From Ciona savignyi (taxonomy: Eukaryota > Chordata > Ascidiacea > Phlebobranchia > Cionidae): a stretch of 64,000 nucleotides of DNA. The stretch is taken from positions 16,328 through 80,327 of the forward strand of contig CH000166.1 in the NCBI GenBank assembly GCA_000149265.1. The letters are read 5' to 3'. Below, piece after piece: positions 44,356-56,085 of this stretch. Under the pieces are notes generated by a model. That model was not told the origin of the DNA. It saw nothing but the letters and a program-made list of their open reading frames with translations, and made no database searches. The translations under genes were made by a program, and so were the position numbers. Each line of letters begins with the position of its first letter. Within the stretch, counting starts at the first letter, position 1.

Positions 44356-44759
44356 TTACCTTTAATTTCCTTCTAATTGGTCATGGCGGACGGCCAGAAC
44401 GGCGGCCGTTAATTCTAGTCGTGGAATAGACATGGTGCTCATCGGAGCTACTCTGGCTTTTCCGGTGAGAAACGAGCAATGTATATTTCCTTTAATATCA
44501 ATAAAACGCAGATAAGACACTGCGCCATAAGCCACGGTAGATGTATCTGCAAAGTGATGAAGTTCAACATGAATAACTTTTCCCAGTGACGGTGGTTTAA
44601 AGCAGCGTTGGACTCTAACTTGTTCAAGTCCAGGTAATTCTTCCAGTCAGGTGATCCACTCATTTTCCTCTTCTTGGGAGACCTTTTCATCCCGCCTTAA
44701 TCCTCGTTTACAGAGTCTCGACCACAACAGTCTTCCTCAATCAGGACAGGGGCTGCGAA

Positions 44760-45850
44760 ACCCAGGGGGTCGTATATCGAGCTAACGACCGACAAAATTC
44801 CTCTTCTGGTTACCGGCTTCTTCTGTGGTGTAACGGTAAATGAAAATTCATCCGATTGGACTCTCCATTGCACACCAAGGACGCGCTCGTCACAAGCTTG
44901 GTAGCTTTATCTATGTTTTCGACAGACACTAAGCAGTCGTCGACGTAAAAGTTATTCCTGACCACATTCGCAGCCAAATCGTCGTAATCGTCTCCGTACA
45001 CACGGGCGCATTCCTTTAAAGATGCCGCTCAGCTGGGTGACGACGTTGCACCAAACAAATGCACCAGCATCTGGTACAGTCGGGTTATCTTGTAAATTGC
45101 CACCTTTCCACGAAAGATAGCTCAGCATATCAGTATCCCTTGGATCGACTCTAACTTGGTGGAACATTCCTTCCACGTCGGCCACTAGGACGATTTGGTT
45201 CTGACGAAAGCGAGTCAGCGCACCTATCAGACTGTTTGTTAATCTGGTCCTTGCATCAGTACATCGTTTAGCGAAAAGCCATTATGTTTCGCTGCGCAAT
45301 CAAACACCACACGCACTTTACCGGGCTTGCGTGGATGTACGACAGGGTGGTGGGGAATAAACCACCGTTTTCTAGAAGCGTGAATCTTAGTAGCGGGTAC
45401 TTCCCGCGCATACCCCTTTTCAATGTATGACTGTACAGCATCAGTATATTTCACGTGTAGTTCGTCGTTTTTCAGTAAACGTCTCTTGAGACCATCAGCG
45501 CGCTTTTGCGCCATCACGCGAATGTCAGGTAACTCACGAGCACAAGGTTTTTTCGGCAGTGGTAATTGGAAATTCCCATTTACCATAGAAACTGACTTCT
45601 TCATTAATTCGTGGGAAATATCATCTTCTCTTGACGTCGGCAACGCGAGGACGGCCGTCGAATCGCCAAAGTCAGTGTTCCATAGGCGATTAATCTGACG
45701 TGATAAAGCGTCAGACGTCGTCGTTAAATTGTTCTGCATAGTGGTCAATAAACACGGCGATAGGGAGGGGCCCATCAAAGTCCAACCGAACAGCGTTTTC
45801 CACGCAACAGGTTCATCTCTTTTCCCTTTGAGGACTTTCTGTACCCACAA
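44760..45850 (-). pseudogene. BEL/Pao reverse transcriptase, unit C
   Basis: Frames at 45239-45850 (linker, VRVVFDCAAKHNG), 44952-45185 (motif A, MADVEGMFHQVRVDP) and 44810-45001 (NNFYVDD). Frameshifts separate them, and about 140 bp between the YVDD region and RVLGVQW is deleted near 44895. Confidence 0.72.
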
Positions 45851-46207
45851 CGCTTCAGGTACATCTATTCCGATGAGAAGAGTAACGGTGCCACCATCAA
45901 CTTGTGGAAATTCTATACCTTTCAGGTGATTTATTTTATCCGGTTAGGTCAGTAGTGATACCGTTGTACTTCGATTCAGCACAGAGGGTGGTCAGGGATA
46001 TCTTTTTGGGAGATCCTGTAATGCCAAGAGCGCTCGTTAGAGTACTGTTACATAACGTGGCCGAAGATCCGGAATCGAGAAAGGCGTAAGTCCGACCTCG
46101 CGGTTCTTGTATCGGACGTTCTCTGGTACCACGCACATGTAAACACCCGTCGCTTTGTACTATTCTGTATGATGAGACTGTGGACTTTCGGGGAGTATAG
46201 AAGAGCA

Positions 46208-47410
46208 TGAAGTCGCTGCTTTCGCTTGATCATCAGTTTTGTCGGGTTTGTAAACTCTGGTAAATCTGTTGTGCAAAAGCGAGTGGTGATACGTGCTTTT
46301 ACATTCCCCACAGCATTCTTATGAAGGACAATCCGCCACACGGTGACCTCTTTAAAGGCACCTAAAGCACAATCCTTTGACAGCAGCCAACTCGCGTCGT
46401 TCGCGTCCGTTCATTTTCTTGAATTTAAAGCACTAGTAGCGCATGCTTCTTGCCGCATAAATCGCACATACTTGGTAATTGTTCTGTAATCTCGTGAGTA
46501 TTGAAGGCGGCTGCTTTCCGGTATCGTCCTGGCTCACGACTGTACAAGCTTTCTCCATACAGAGAATTATAAATCTTCGATTGTCTTGCGACAAACGCAA
46601 CGAGGTCTAGAAAGCCAGCGTCCCGGCATTTCTCCTCAGCAACGCAGACAGACCACTCGATCCACTTTGTCTGTAGGCTCTCAGGCACTTTGTTTATGAT
46701 CGGTAAAAGGCAGTGCAGAGAGTTAATGTCCGCGTATTTACCGACGTCCGCAAGGGCACTCTTGCATCTCTGCAGCAATATATCCAGTTTCAGCGACCGA
46801 AGCATCGATTCTCTTTATGTGCATCATGTCGTGGCATCGCACCCACCTCTGCAGCAATCGGTATGTGTTTCGTGGTGGGGTTGACGGCAATATTTTCGAT
46901 GTGTGGAGTTGGGAGCTGCTAATCCCAAGCACGTAATTCAAGCTCGGCCAATAACTCTGCTTTGCGCTCAGCTTCTCTTGTCTCTAGTTCTGCACGCTCA
47001 CGAGCACTTTCAGCGACCTGCTGTGCTTCAAGACGAGCCTTCTGAGCTTGGACATACGCTTCTCGTCGTTTTGTACTTGACCTGATACTTCTTGTCATAT
47101 TGGACGACGTTGCGGTGCTGGGAGCCTTTCGGCACTTAGAAGCCATTCAGTAGCTCTCCCTTTAAATTCTAGTTGGCTTTGTACCACACATTGCAGAAGG
47201 GGATGGCCTTGGTCGTTTAAATCTTCTTGCGAGTAAGCCTTTGGGGCGAGGATCATCAACTCGGCGTAGAGGCGCTCAATCTCAGTAATCAGCTCATTCA
47301 GTTTTGGACCTATGCTCGAGTCCGTCATCATAACTTCAGCGAGCATATATTTTTGCCGCAGGATAATTTCTATCCGGTCAAAGTCCGTTCTTTCGACAGA
47401 TTCCATGTCA
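46208..47410 (-). pseudogene. BEL/Pao gag, unit C
   Basis: N-terminal gag frames 47095-47410 and 46919-47146 (coiled-coil, Ala/Arg/Glu-rich), then 46425-46805 with CDLCGKKHAL. The zinc knuckle is damaged (about 46330-46360: Cys codons changed and a frameshift). Confidence 0.68.
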
Positions 47411-48355
47411 GCAATAGGAAAGATACAACGATAATAAGGGTTACTGTGACGTAACAGACAGTACCAGCAAAGCAAGTACAAATCGGTACAATAATAAGTT
47501 CGGTAGAAATCAGTAACAGTAAATTCAAAATTCAGTAAGTAACAGTAAATTAATCAGTAAGTCAGTAATCAGTAGGTATAACAATAAATCATTAATCAGT
47601 AAGAATCAGTAAATTCAATATGGATCAGTTGGAAACTTATGTAAGGCCTCCGTTTAGTGCGACCTACTGTCACCTGAGTCCTTAACATGAGAACAGTTTA
47701 AACGCGCTGATTTTTGATTTGCTCACTCCAGATATCACTTTGATTGATGGGTGATTGCTTTTTCACTGGATGGGCGTTCAGCGGTTTTCTATTACAAGAA
47801 TTATACATAAATATACACATAACAAATATTAATGAACAATTAGCTCACCAACTGTTTTCCCGTAGGTCTAAATTCAGTAAGCAAATGTACGTGTTGTCTA
47901 CAAGAATCAGTATAAAAAGGAAGAGAACCACGAGGTTGACGGAATTATAAACTACACTCATTGTGACCAGAAAAACCTCACAATAATAAACATCGACATT
48001 TTAAAAAACATTAATTATAAATCAAATTAGGGTTTACAGATGTTACACTTACGTTATAACTCGTCAACGTTTTCCCAATCACTAAAATCTGAATATATAT
48101 TGATAAATTCCAAGTAAACAAAACGAACACACACTGTGAAAAATGGCAGAATTGATCGCGCCATTTGGCTGCAAGGTGACAACCTAATTCAACAGTTATT
48201 TATGGCTTGGGAAATCTAGGAAAAATCCGGATAAATGCGGTAACTATTAATAACATATAACAGAATCCTGCAAAGGAAATTAGAAGAATTATCGATTATC
48301 TTGAAGAAATTAATGAAGAAGCTCTTTTAAAAATCATTGAGGCCACGTCTTTTCA

Positions 48356-48650
48356 CATAATGAAAAACAGAGCGACGAAATAAACAAAGCCATTATTTTT
48401 TTTTGAAAAGGTAGAACTGTATACTACTTCTTAAAACCCTCCTTTAGTTTTTCATAGTATGTTAGAGATTCAGTATTTTACTCCAAATGTTGTAAGATCA
48501 AAACTAGCGCTTGGGTTCTTTGGTTGTGTCATTAAAACCGGTGACGAACTTAACATCAGTCTAATGTGGCCGCTCGACTCCCAAAAGTTATATTGTTTCA
48601 TCCATTTTCCCAGCTAAGTGTGTACGGTCGTGTGGCCGAATGGTTCTTGG
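48356..48650 (+). repeat. Start block of stub unit D
   Basis: Repeats the unit start block and the first bases of the SINE head (GTGTGGCCGAATGGTT). It then jumps directly into BEL/Pao integrase. The junction carries a short local duplication (ATTAGCAGAAAATCATTGGC at 48663-48688 and 48689-48710). Confidence 0.78.
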
Positions 48651-48661
48651 GTGGTCAACGG

Positions 48662-49357
48662 TTAATTAGCAGAAAAATCATTGGCCAAAATTAGCAGAAA
48701 ATCATTGGCCATTTCGATATGTATGGCTCGGATGGTAAGGCAAGTGAATATACATCCGTACCTTTTAATTTCACTCCGGTTTTGCTTCACATAGAACGGA
48801 CCGAAGTAGTCAACCCCGGAATGGCTAAAGGTAGGTTCGCCAGCCTGTAGGCGCCCAGAAGGCAGTTCTGCCATAATCTGACATCCAGGAACAGCGCTTC
48901 TTCTTTTGCACGGCAGACATTTCGTCAAGACTCGGCGAACGGCAACTCCAATTTTCAGTATCCAAAATCTCCCACGTAGCGCAGATAAGGTGTGTCCGTA
49001 ACCAGAATGCCCCACACTCTGGTGGTATTCGTCGATGATCAAGTTCGTTACGTAAGAATAACATGGTAGAATAATCGGGTGTTTTGCGTCATACTCGACC
49101 GGTGCTTTGTCAATACGACCGCCGACGCGCAGGACTCCATTTCTCAGTAAGGGGTTTAGTTTAGAAAGAGCAAGAATACAGTCCCCTATCTTTATTTGCC
49201 TTTTGAAATTCAAAATCGAGATCGTTGATCCGAAATGTTTACGCTGTTCATACTTTATTAGTTCAATTTCTGCACTTTCAAGCTCTTTCACGCTGAGCGA
49301 AGCCGTTAAATGGCCTGACGGTGGGCAGACATTGCGAATCTTTTGGAGCAGGAACAT
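48662..49357 (-). pseudogene. BEL/Pao integrase fragment, stub D (best preserved)
   Basis: A 231-residue open frame containing the full zinc domain (YHQSVGHSGYGHTLSALRG, FWILK, KCLPCKRR). The start of the catalytic core follows: [37 protein letters not shown]. It ends abruptly at the unit junction, before the second catalytic Asp. It probably represents the ancestral sequence of the truncated integrase in the other units. Confidence 0.78.
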
Positions 49358-49464
49358 CTTGCATCTAGACAGTCAAGCCGCTGCCTTTTTTTATCGATAC
49401 CACGACGAAAAGTGGCTAATCAAGCGATCAGTAATAAATTTAGTAACCATTTCATCAGTAGTAG

Positions 49465-49972
49465 TGTTGCAGATTTCTTATGGTTTCGCAGAACGCTGTC
49501 TTAACGGCCTACCGTCTGACCAATTACAAGGGCTTGCAACGTTTTCGCTTTATAAAAACACTTATAGTTAAGATACAAATATAACACTAATAAAAACGAT
49601 CAGCTATTATAAACAAGTCTTCACGGTTTAAAAGCCAAGAGAGAACTGCTTTTTAGAAGCATAAATTCAAAGACATCACGTTAATTAGCACAGCACCTAG
49701 CGTTGATTACTCGAATACCCCGAGAGATAAAAACGTGCGTGTAAAACTAAGTCCAGCAAGATAAAAATGATTAAATGATTAAAAGATTAAAAGGTGCAAA
49801 AGGTTTAAACTCGTGTAAAATAAAAGGGGACAAACAAAAGGCGTAAAACAGTGTATTTAAATAAAAAAGGGTGTTGTTAAAAGTGTATAAAAGGTGTACA
49901 AAAATGTGTAAAAGACATATATAAGAGTGTATCAAATCATAACAAAACAAACGAGCCCCCGTGCGCGTTACA
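49465..49972 (-). repeat. 3' LTR of the gypsy element
   Basis: 508 bp, reading TGTAACGCGC...CTGCAACA on the minus strand, with the TG...CA ends and an adjoining polypurine tract. The outer end abuts BEL/Pao sequence at 49464. The interior is A/T-rich with many short AAAAGGTGTAAAA-like repeats. Confidence 0.8.
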
Positions 49973-50017
49973 CTCCCCCGACCAAATTCTGACCCACTCC
50001 TGTGGGTATGCCACGTG

Positions 50018-51421
50018 TCAGTTTCGAGTGTTGTCGAGGGGGGTAACGTTGCTTAGTGTTCTTTCCTCTTCGGGGTAATAAGTTGGGCGTTTCGTCCTGC
50101 TCTCGTCCTGCTCCGGAGACGTCCTCTGTATGTATTTCCTACCGCCACATCGGGGTTTAACAGATTCGCCCCATCTATTTCTAATGGGTTCGCTTGTGGC
50201 GGTTTTTCCATCGTCATCATCGGTGCTGTGCTTGCTGGTACCATCCGTACTGGTGAATATCTTTGTGTCACCACGGGTGTAATGTGGTCGTCCTCTAATG
50301 GGGTGTTGTTCTCTTTCCTCGTTTTGGTCCAAATTGATTTCTCTGCAAAGTTTCAGTCGATTATAATGGACCAGTTGTGTGTTACCGGATTTGTCGCGTA
50401 TAAAATAATTTAATTCTCCCTGTGTTCCCTCCACGATGTAGGGGCCCTTGTATGGCAGGTTAAATTTTCTACACTTTCCTTCTTTAATTACTGGATTTGT
50501 TAATACAACCTTATCGCCGACTTCGATTTGCGGACAAAATTGCTTGGTGTTGTAAGTTTTCTCCATTCTAGCCCGTTGTTCGCGGAGAGTTTCTCTAACA
50601 ACCTCTTCCGCCAAGACGAGTCGATTGCGCAAACCTTCCAACTGCACCCAGTGGGATGTGATTTCCTTCACTTTCGGATCCTTGGTCATCAGATCTGCAA
50701 GTAGGCGAAGCGGACGACCAGTTAAAAGGTAGTGTGGGGAGATTCCGGTACTCTCATGACGACTGGCATTGTAAGATGCGATTACCGCGGGTAGGGCTTC
50801 ATCCCACCTTCTTTCGTCACGTTGAACGTAGTTCCTTAACATTGAAATAAGTGTTCTGTTGTTCCGTTCAACACCGCCGTTTCCGGCTGGGTGATAAGCT
50901 GTTGTGCGGGATTTCTTACTCCCCATTAACCGGAGCAACTCCTCAAAAAGTTTGCTTTCGAAATTTCCACCACGGTCAGAGTGTATCACATCTGGCACGC
51001 CATGTACAGTAAACCACCAGTGAAAGAGTAAACTCGCAGTTTCAGCTGCTGATTGGTTTCGCATTGACCAAGCTCGCACGTATTTGGTGAAGATGTTACA
51101 GGCCACCAATATGTATTGATGCCCATTTCTTGTCAGAGGTAAAGGTCCCAAGGCATCGATTTCGATTCTTTGCATTGGTTTTATTTCATCGGATGGTTTC
51201 AGTGGCGCACGAATTGTGGTCGTTGGTTTCTTGTTAAGAACGCTTCGAAAACATTTCCTGCAGAAGTCTTCGACGGATTTTCTCCAATTTGGCCAATAAA
51301 ATCGTTCTGCCACTTTGGAGGTAGTTTTCTGCACACCTAAATGAGCACCACCATGTTGTTGGTCGTGTAGTGAGGCTATAGTTTCGTGTATCAAAGCTTC
51401 CGGTACCAGCACTCGTTCCAA
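50018..51421 (-). pseudogene. Gypsy integrase (open, but out of frame with RT)
   Basis: A 467-codon frame with the zinc-binding region (HDQQHGGAHLGVQK, WPNWRKSVEDFCRKC). All three catalytic regions are visible: IEIDALGPLP, VIHSDRGGNFES and NGGVERNNRTL. A typical C-terminal region (FNLPYKGPYIVEG) follows, then a hydrophilic tail. Integrase joins the DNA copy to the genome. The domain itself is open, but a one-base change at about 51422-51428 separates it from the upstream RNase H frame, so it would not be made as part of Pol. Confidence 0.85.
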
Positions 51422-51423
51422 TT

Positions 51424-52478
51424 CTACTCAGGTTGAGTTAGTGTATCTGTTTTTATATAAATTACTTCTTGATGGAGCCGTAGCTTGGGAAACAGACTCC
51501 AGTAATGTCGGGTTTTGGTCGTGGATGACTTCACTTTTCGGTAAGCTGGTCTTACTCCGCGTTGGAGCCATTGAAACACTGGTTCTAAATCGAGGTCGTT
51601 TTGCTGTGCCTGACGCATGTCTTCCGCCGTGCGTCCTATGCTTCGTTGCAAGTGCAAGCTGTTGATTTCAGCCCTTTCCTCGTGCCCATCTTGTTCTCGA
51701 TTTACTTTGTAGGGACAAGCATCTTCCCCTTCGTAAATTCGGCTGAGCGCGTCCGCGTTTGCGTGGTTCTTGCCTGGTCGGTGAAGCAGCTCAAAGTTGT
51801 ATTCCGAGAGGTATTCCACCCATCTCGCACACTGTCCGTACATTTCTCTCGACTTCCAGAGCCACCGAAGCGACGCGTGATCGGTCCGCAGGAGAAATTT
51901 CGAACCAAGCAAGTAGCAACGGAATAATTTCGTTGCGTGTATTACAGCCAGAAGCTCCTTTCGGGTGGTAGAGTAGTGTCTCTTAGCTTTGCTAAGAGTC
52001 CTACTTCCATATGCTACGACGTGTTCTTTTCCATCAACAATCTGTCCGAGAACGCAGCCCACCGCGGAGTCTAAAGCATCCGTATCTAAAATGAAAGGTT
52101 TGTTGAAATCTGGGTATTGCAAAACTGGTGATGTGGTCAGTCGTCGTTTCAGTGTTGTGAATGCTGCCTGACATTCGTCGTTCCATGCGAACCGTTTGTT
52201 TTTCTCGGTTAACTTATAAAGTGGCGCAGCTACAGCAGCATAATCTTTAACGAATTTTTGGTAGTAAGAGGTGAGCCCCACGAACTGCCTCACTTGCTTC
52301 ACTGACTGTGGAACGGGCCACTTAGCTACCGATTGCACTTTCTTGGGATCGCATGAGATGCCTTCACTTGACACAATGTGCCCCAAAAAGTTGACTTGTT
52401 GTTGAAACAGCGAACACTTTGTTGGCTTTAGTGTGAGTCCTCTGCGTCGACAATCCGTGAAAGTACGTTGCCAAGTCT
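51424..52478 (-). pseudogene. Gypsy RT thumb and RNase H
   Basis: Contains FLGHIVSSEGI (RT end), RQFVGLTSYYQKFV, then RNase H: FILDTDALDSAVG, YGSRTLSKAKRHYSTTRKE and LRTDHASLRWLW, and the chromodomain-less linker HRPGKNHANADALSR typical of gypsy. The frame stops at TAG (51424). Upstream it continues without a Met to the hAT insertion at 52487, where it would join the rest of RT. Confidence 0.85.
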
Positions 52479-52486
52479 ATCTAGGT

Positions 52487-53352
52487 CAGGGGCGTGCAAC
52501 ATACTGCCCGCGGGCCACAGCACGGCCCGCGGTACGTATTTACGTGGCCCGTTACAGACCTTGTGCTTCGTAGCCTATTATTCATTAAAAAACTTTTTCT
52601 GAATTTTAACGGCATCATTGGCGTTTTTGATTACAGCAGTGTTTTCCAACCCGAGTCCGCGGTCTCAAATGAGTCCGTGGAAGTTTTAAATCCGCAAGCA
52701 CATGAACAATTTGCAAAACTTTTATTTGTTTTTGATCGTTATAAACAGCAGTGATATGTTTTTATCATCAAGACATTGTTGTAGTGATATGTTTTTTATC
52801 ATCAAGACAGTTTTGTAGTGTTCTGTAGTGTATCGTATGCACATAGTCCATTTACGCTACACTTTTGACTTACGCTAATTGAAAATTGATGCACTTTGAG
52901 TCCGCAAATACTTTCGCTGGTAAGGAAATAGTCCGCGACCAAAAAAGGTTGGGAAACGCTGGACTACAGTATAAACATACGTTACACTGCGATTAAATTC
53001 CGTCTGCCGATACTGTGGCGACCTCCCATTGTTACAGGGTAATGCACATTGTATGAAAACTGCCATTTTCTGGCAGTGGTACAGTATTACGTGATATAAC
53101 TGTGTAAAATACTCCATTGGGCAACACAATCAAATTGTAGTTTGCCTAATTTGCCAAAAACAGCAAGATGTATTTCATTAATGGTTACAAAAAGGACACT
53201 GAGTTATAGTTACAAAACTGAGCTTTAAGATAACTGAAGCAATTGCCGAAAAAGCACAGCCGTCATAAAAAAAATGTTCGAAGGTATGGCCCGCGGTATC
53301 TCTAAACTTGCACGTTGTGGCCCATTGCGCAAAACAGTTGCACCCCCCCCTG
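52487..53352. mobile_element. Non-autonomous hAT transposon inside gypsy RT
   Basis: 866 bp flanked by a perfect 8-bp target duplication ATCTAGGT (52479-52486 and 53353-53360). The ends CAGGGGCGTGCAAC and (reverse) CAGGGGGGGGTGCAAC are typical hAT terminal repeats, followed by GCCCGCGGGCC-type subterminal words. There is no transposase. It separates the gypsy RT into two pieces. Confidence 0.9.
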
Positions 53353-53360
53353 ATCTAGGT

Positions 53361-54414
53361 GCTCTTCGAAGGTTCGAGCATAGACGATTATGTCGTCAAG
53401 GTACGCCCAAAACACCTCTCCATTCCATCCACTCCATTTAGGACTATTCGCATCAATCGTTGGAAACTTCCCTGCTGCATTGCACAGCCCCATAGGCATT
53501 ACGTCAAACTCAAATAGCCCCATGTGACTAGCGAAAGCAGATTTTTCGCGAGACTCCGGTGACATCGATATTTGCCAATACCCAGATTTTAAATCTAACG
53601 TTGAAAAGTAGGCGGAACCAGTCATCTCGTCCAAGCTTTCGTCAATCCTGGGGATTGGATAACTATCTCTTTTAGTGACCTCGTTTACCTGACGATAATC
53701 GACACAGAATCGAGTCTCACCGGATTTCTTTTTAACGAGGACGATTGAACTTGACCATGGCGACGTGGAGGGTCGGATAAGCTTCTGATCCAGCATTTCT
53801 TGGACGATATCCTCGACCTTCTTCTTTGCGTGGTGACCCATCCGCCTAGGTGCTTGTCGTACAGGCTTTACATTTCCTGTATCGATGTGGTGTTCAACTA
53901 TGTCCGTGCGACCGAGGTCGTATCTGCTGGTGGAGAAGGCAGCTGAATAATGTTTAATAATTGAAAATGCGCGCATTTTCTGTTCGTGGGTTAATGCGGA
54001 GTTGATATTAATACCTTCGGTAATGGCCTGCCAGTGTTCGTCCGTGTCTCTCCGGTAATTTACTTCCTTGCTTTTCACGGATAAAATTTCCTTCGGTGAG
54101 GTCACGTCGGCGTACCGCTTGCAGCATGTGCATTTATCTACGGTTTTTGAGTTACCAAGTAGGACACATGTTTCGGGGATGTTGCATTCTGCATTTCCTT
54201 GTCCCGATACAGGGGTCAAGGTCGCAATGCGCACGCCGCTGCACAACTGAATATCCTCGTCGGAAAGGTTTGCAATTCTTACCTTAACACGATTACCCTC
54301 GCAATTGGTGATGCAGTTCGCAGTCAGTAAACCGTACTTTTCTGTGAAACCGTCTAGCCGTTCTATAAACACCGTCATATCAGGAACAGATTCGTTGTGA
54401 TAATGTTTCAGCAA
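53361..54414 (-). pseudogene. Gypsy protease end and reverse transcriptase
   Basis: An open frame with the post-protease linker, then RT motifs: WSSSIVLVKKKSG, RFCVDYRQVN, YFSTLDLKSGYWQI (motif A) and WAYLDDIIVYA (catalytic YLDD). Between MPMGLCNAAGKF and GEVFWAYLDD a stretch of about 15 residues is read in the wrong frame, caused by two compensating small indels (about 53425-53480), so the enzyme would be inactive. The frame has a stop codon a few codons upstream of 54414, marking the 5' truncation. Confidence 0.82.
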
Positions 54415-54425
54415 CCAACCACACT

Positions 54426-54639
54426 AAAACTAGTGATTAGTCAGCTTTAACAAAAATAAACTAAACTGATGAGTTAAACCTTTAGAAAGTATTAGAGTCT
54501 AATATATGGGTTGTCTAATAATTTGACAATATGTATTCGTTTTCGTTTTTGAATAAATCACGCCAGATAAAGCCCCCCTGCGTTCGAATATAACAATTTA
54601 TTATAATAGGCCTACACTTTTGGCACTATTAACTTTATT
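54426..54639. other. Short non-coding spacer
   Basis: AT-rich sequence between the gypsy truncation point and a SINE. No gene or repeat recognised. Confidence 0.5.
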
Positions 54640-54869
54640 CATAGGATAGGATATTCATGTTTATCCCCGTAAATAGGAAAACGCAAGGGGGTTATCACAC
54701 GGGCAATCGCCCCGCGCCCACCGTCGGGTTACCAGAGCTATTGCAGTTTGTTGTATATGATAGACACGTTCCTTTAGTTTGGTAAAACCCATTAATCCGC
54801 TGGGTTCAGGCAATGTCCGTAAAGTAGCGACCAGTTTCGCACCTACAACCTTTCGGCTGAAAAGCGACG
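54640..54869 (-). mobile_element. SINE body, minus orientation
   Basis: Begins with the ATAGGATAGGATATTCATG tail and contains the common body and the tRNA-like module up to GCGACGCACTT, where a solo LTR interrupts it. Confidence 0.78.
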
Positions 54870-54873
54870 CACT

Positions 54874-55625
54874 TGTGGGCTCGCGCTTTCTATTGTAGTT
54901 TACTGACCGGGGCGTTAGCTGAGCTTGGTTCGGTAGGCTGTCTAACGGTCTCTCGCGAGCTGCGCAGCGGAATGTCTAGTTTCCACAGAACGCACACCAA
55001 ATGTTATGGTAGCTACGATTTGTAAAGTCTTGATCTTAAACTCGAAGTCTATAACTCTTGATTCACTTTAGTTGTATTCTGCGTCTCATTCAATATACAG
55101 TTATGTTCGCGAAGCAAGTTACTTAGTACGTTATTAGCATCACGCAAGTTATATATCTTAAGTTCGTTATTGTAGGTTATAAAAATATTCTGCGTCTTAT
55201 TCAATATACGGTTTATTCTCGAAACAAGTTACTTAGTACGTCATTCAGCATGACGCCAGTTGTATAGTCTAAGGTACGTTATACAGCATAACGCAAGTTA
55301 TCTCAAGTACGTTATTAATGGGTTATATTAGGTAATATTATACTATTCAAATTTCCAGAATATATAGGGCATTTTACGAGGTGCGAGTAATTTACGTGCG
55401 AGACGTTTCACATCTGCACGTTTGGCTAACTGTGGGAATTAGGTGAAAAAACTATGTTAATGATTTAAACCAGAGGAAATACAAAGGCCCGTGCAAGGTG
55501 ATAATTACGTACATAGTATAATAACACGTGAGAGTCGGTAAACTTGAAACGCAAAAAAACGACGTTAAAACACAAAATATTTTAGGCATAAATTAAAACA
55601 AATATATACTAAACGAAATGCTACA
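54874..55625 (+). mobile_element. Solo LTR, family 1, copy 1
   Basis: 752 bp, TGTGGGCTCG...AATGCTACA, flanked by the 4-bp duplication CACT (54870-54873 and 55626-55629). It interrupts the sequence GCGACGCACT-TAACCG that continues at 55630. It contains an internal duplication of about 125 bp (CTGCGTCTCATTCAATATAC at about 55079 and its variant at about 55190). A second copy is at 60634-61266. Confidence 0.85.
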
Positions 55626-55629
55626 CACT

Positions 55630-56085
55630 TAACCGTCAATTTATATTCTTGTTATTGAGATTAAGACTTTACTACCTGTAGCAAATTTATATTAAGCTAC
55701 AACTTGGAAAGTGTATGTTGCCTTTTCACTTTTCTGTGAAGTTTAATTAGGCCATCAATGTTAAGTGACTGCTTAGATAGCCCCTATCGAGGTATATATA
55801 ACAGTTTTACTTTTCACTGAAAATATCTAAGAAACTATCATTGAAACGCTTTAAGTTTTACATAACATAAAGCAAGCTGGATATTGGTGGGAGGTTTGGT
55901 TAAACGTGAGTTAAAATGTGAAAAGGAGGACAAATTAGGACCATTCACATAAAACCGGTCATGGAATCACAGGTGCTGACAATCCACGGACCTCCAGTGA
56001 ATAGTTAAAGCATTTTACTTAAAACTCCTACAGAACACAAACATCTTTCATTTGTGGGGAGTATTCATTATGGGCCCCATTTGAA
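55630..56085 (+). repeat. Block P, copy 1 (non-coding duplicate)
   Basis: About 450 bp that recurs, with divergence, at 59484-60045 in the same orientation. Both copies begin right after a SINE-like GCACTTAACCG. It contains ATAAAGC and ACATAAAGC words but no conserved frame. Nature unknown. Confidence 0.65.

Larger units (their letters stand above)
42790..47960 (-). mobile_element. BEL/Pao retrotransposon, unit C
   Basis: Same truncated minus-strand element: integrase fragment 42880-43501, RNase H fragments about 43517-43945 and 44365-44690, reverse transcriptase 44760-45670, protease about 45700-46208, gag about 46208-47410, leader about 47640-47960. A solo LTR (43951-44355) is inserted in RNase H. 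Frameshifts and deletions disrupt all coding parts. Confidence 0.87.
49465..54425 (-). mobile_element. Ty3/gypsy retrotransposon, 5'-truncated
   Basis: Minus-strand element inserted in stub D's BEL/Pao copy. It has a 3' LTR (49465-49972), a polypurine tract (GGGGGAG on the minus strand, 49973-49979) directly before it, then integrase, RNase H and reverse transcriptase in gypsy order. Gag, most of protease and the 5' LTR are absent beyond about 54425, and no second copy of the LTR appears in the window. A non-autonomous hAT sits inside the RT. Frameshifts make it defective. Confidence 0.88.
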
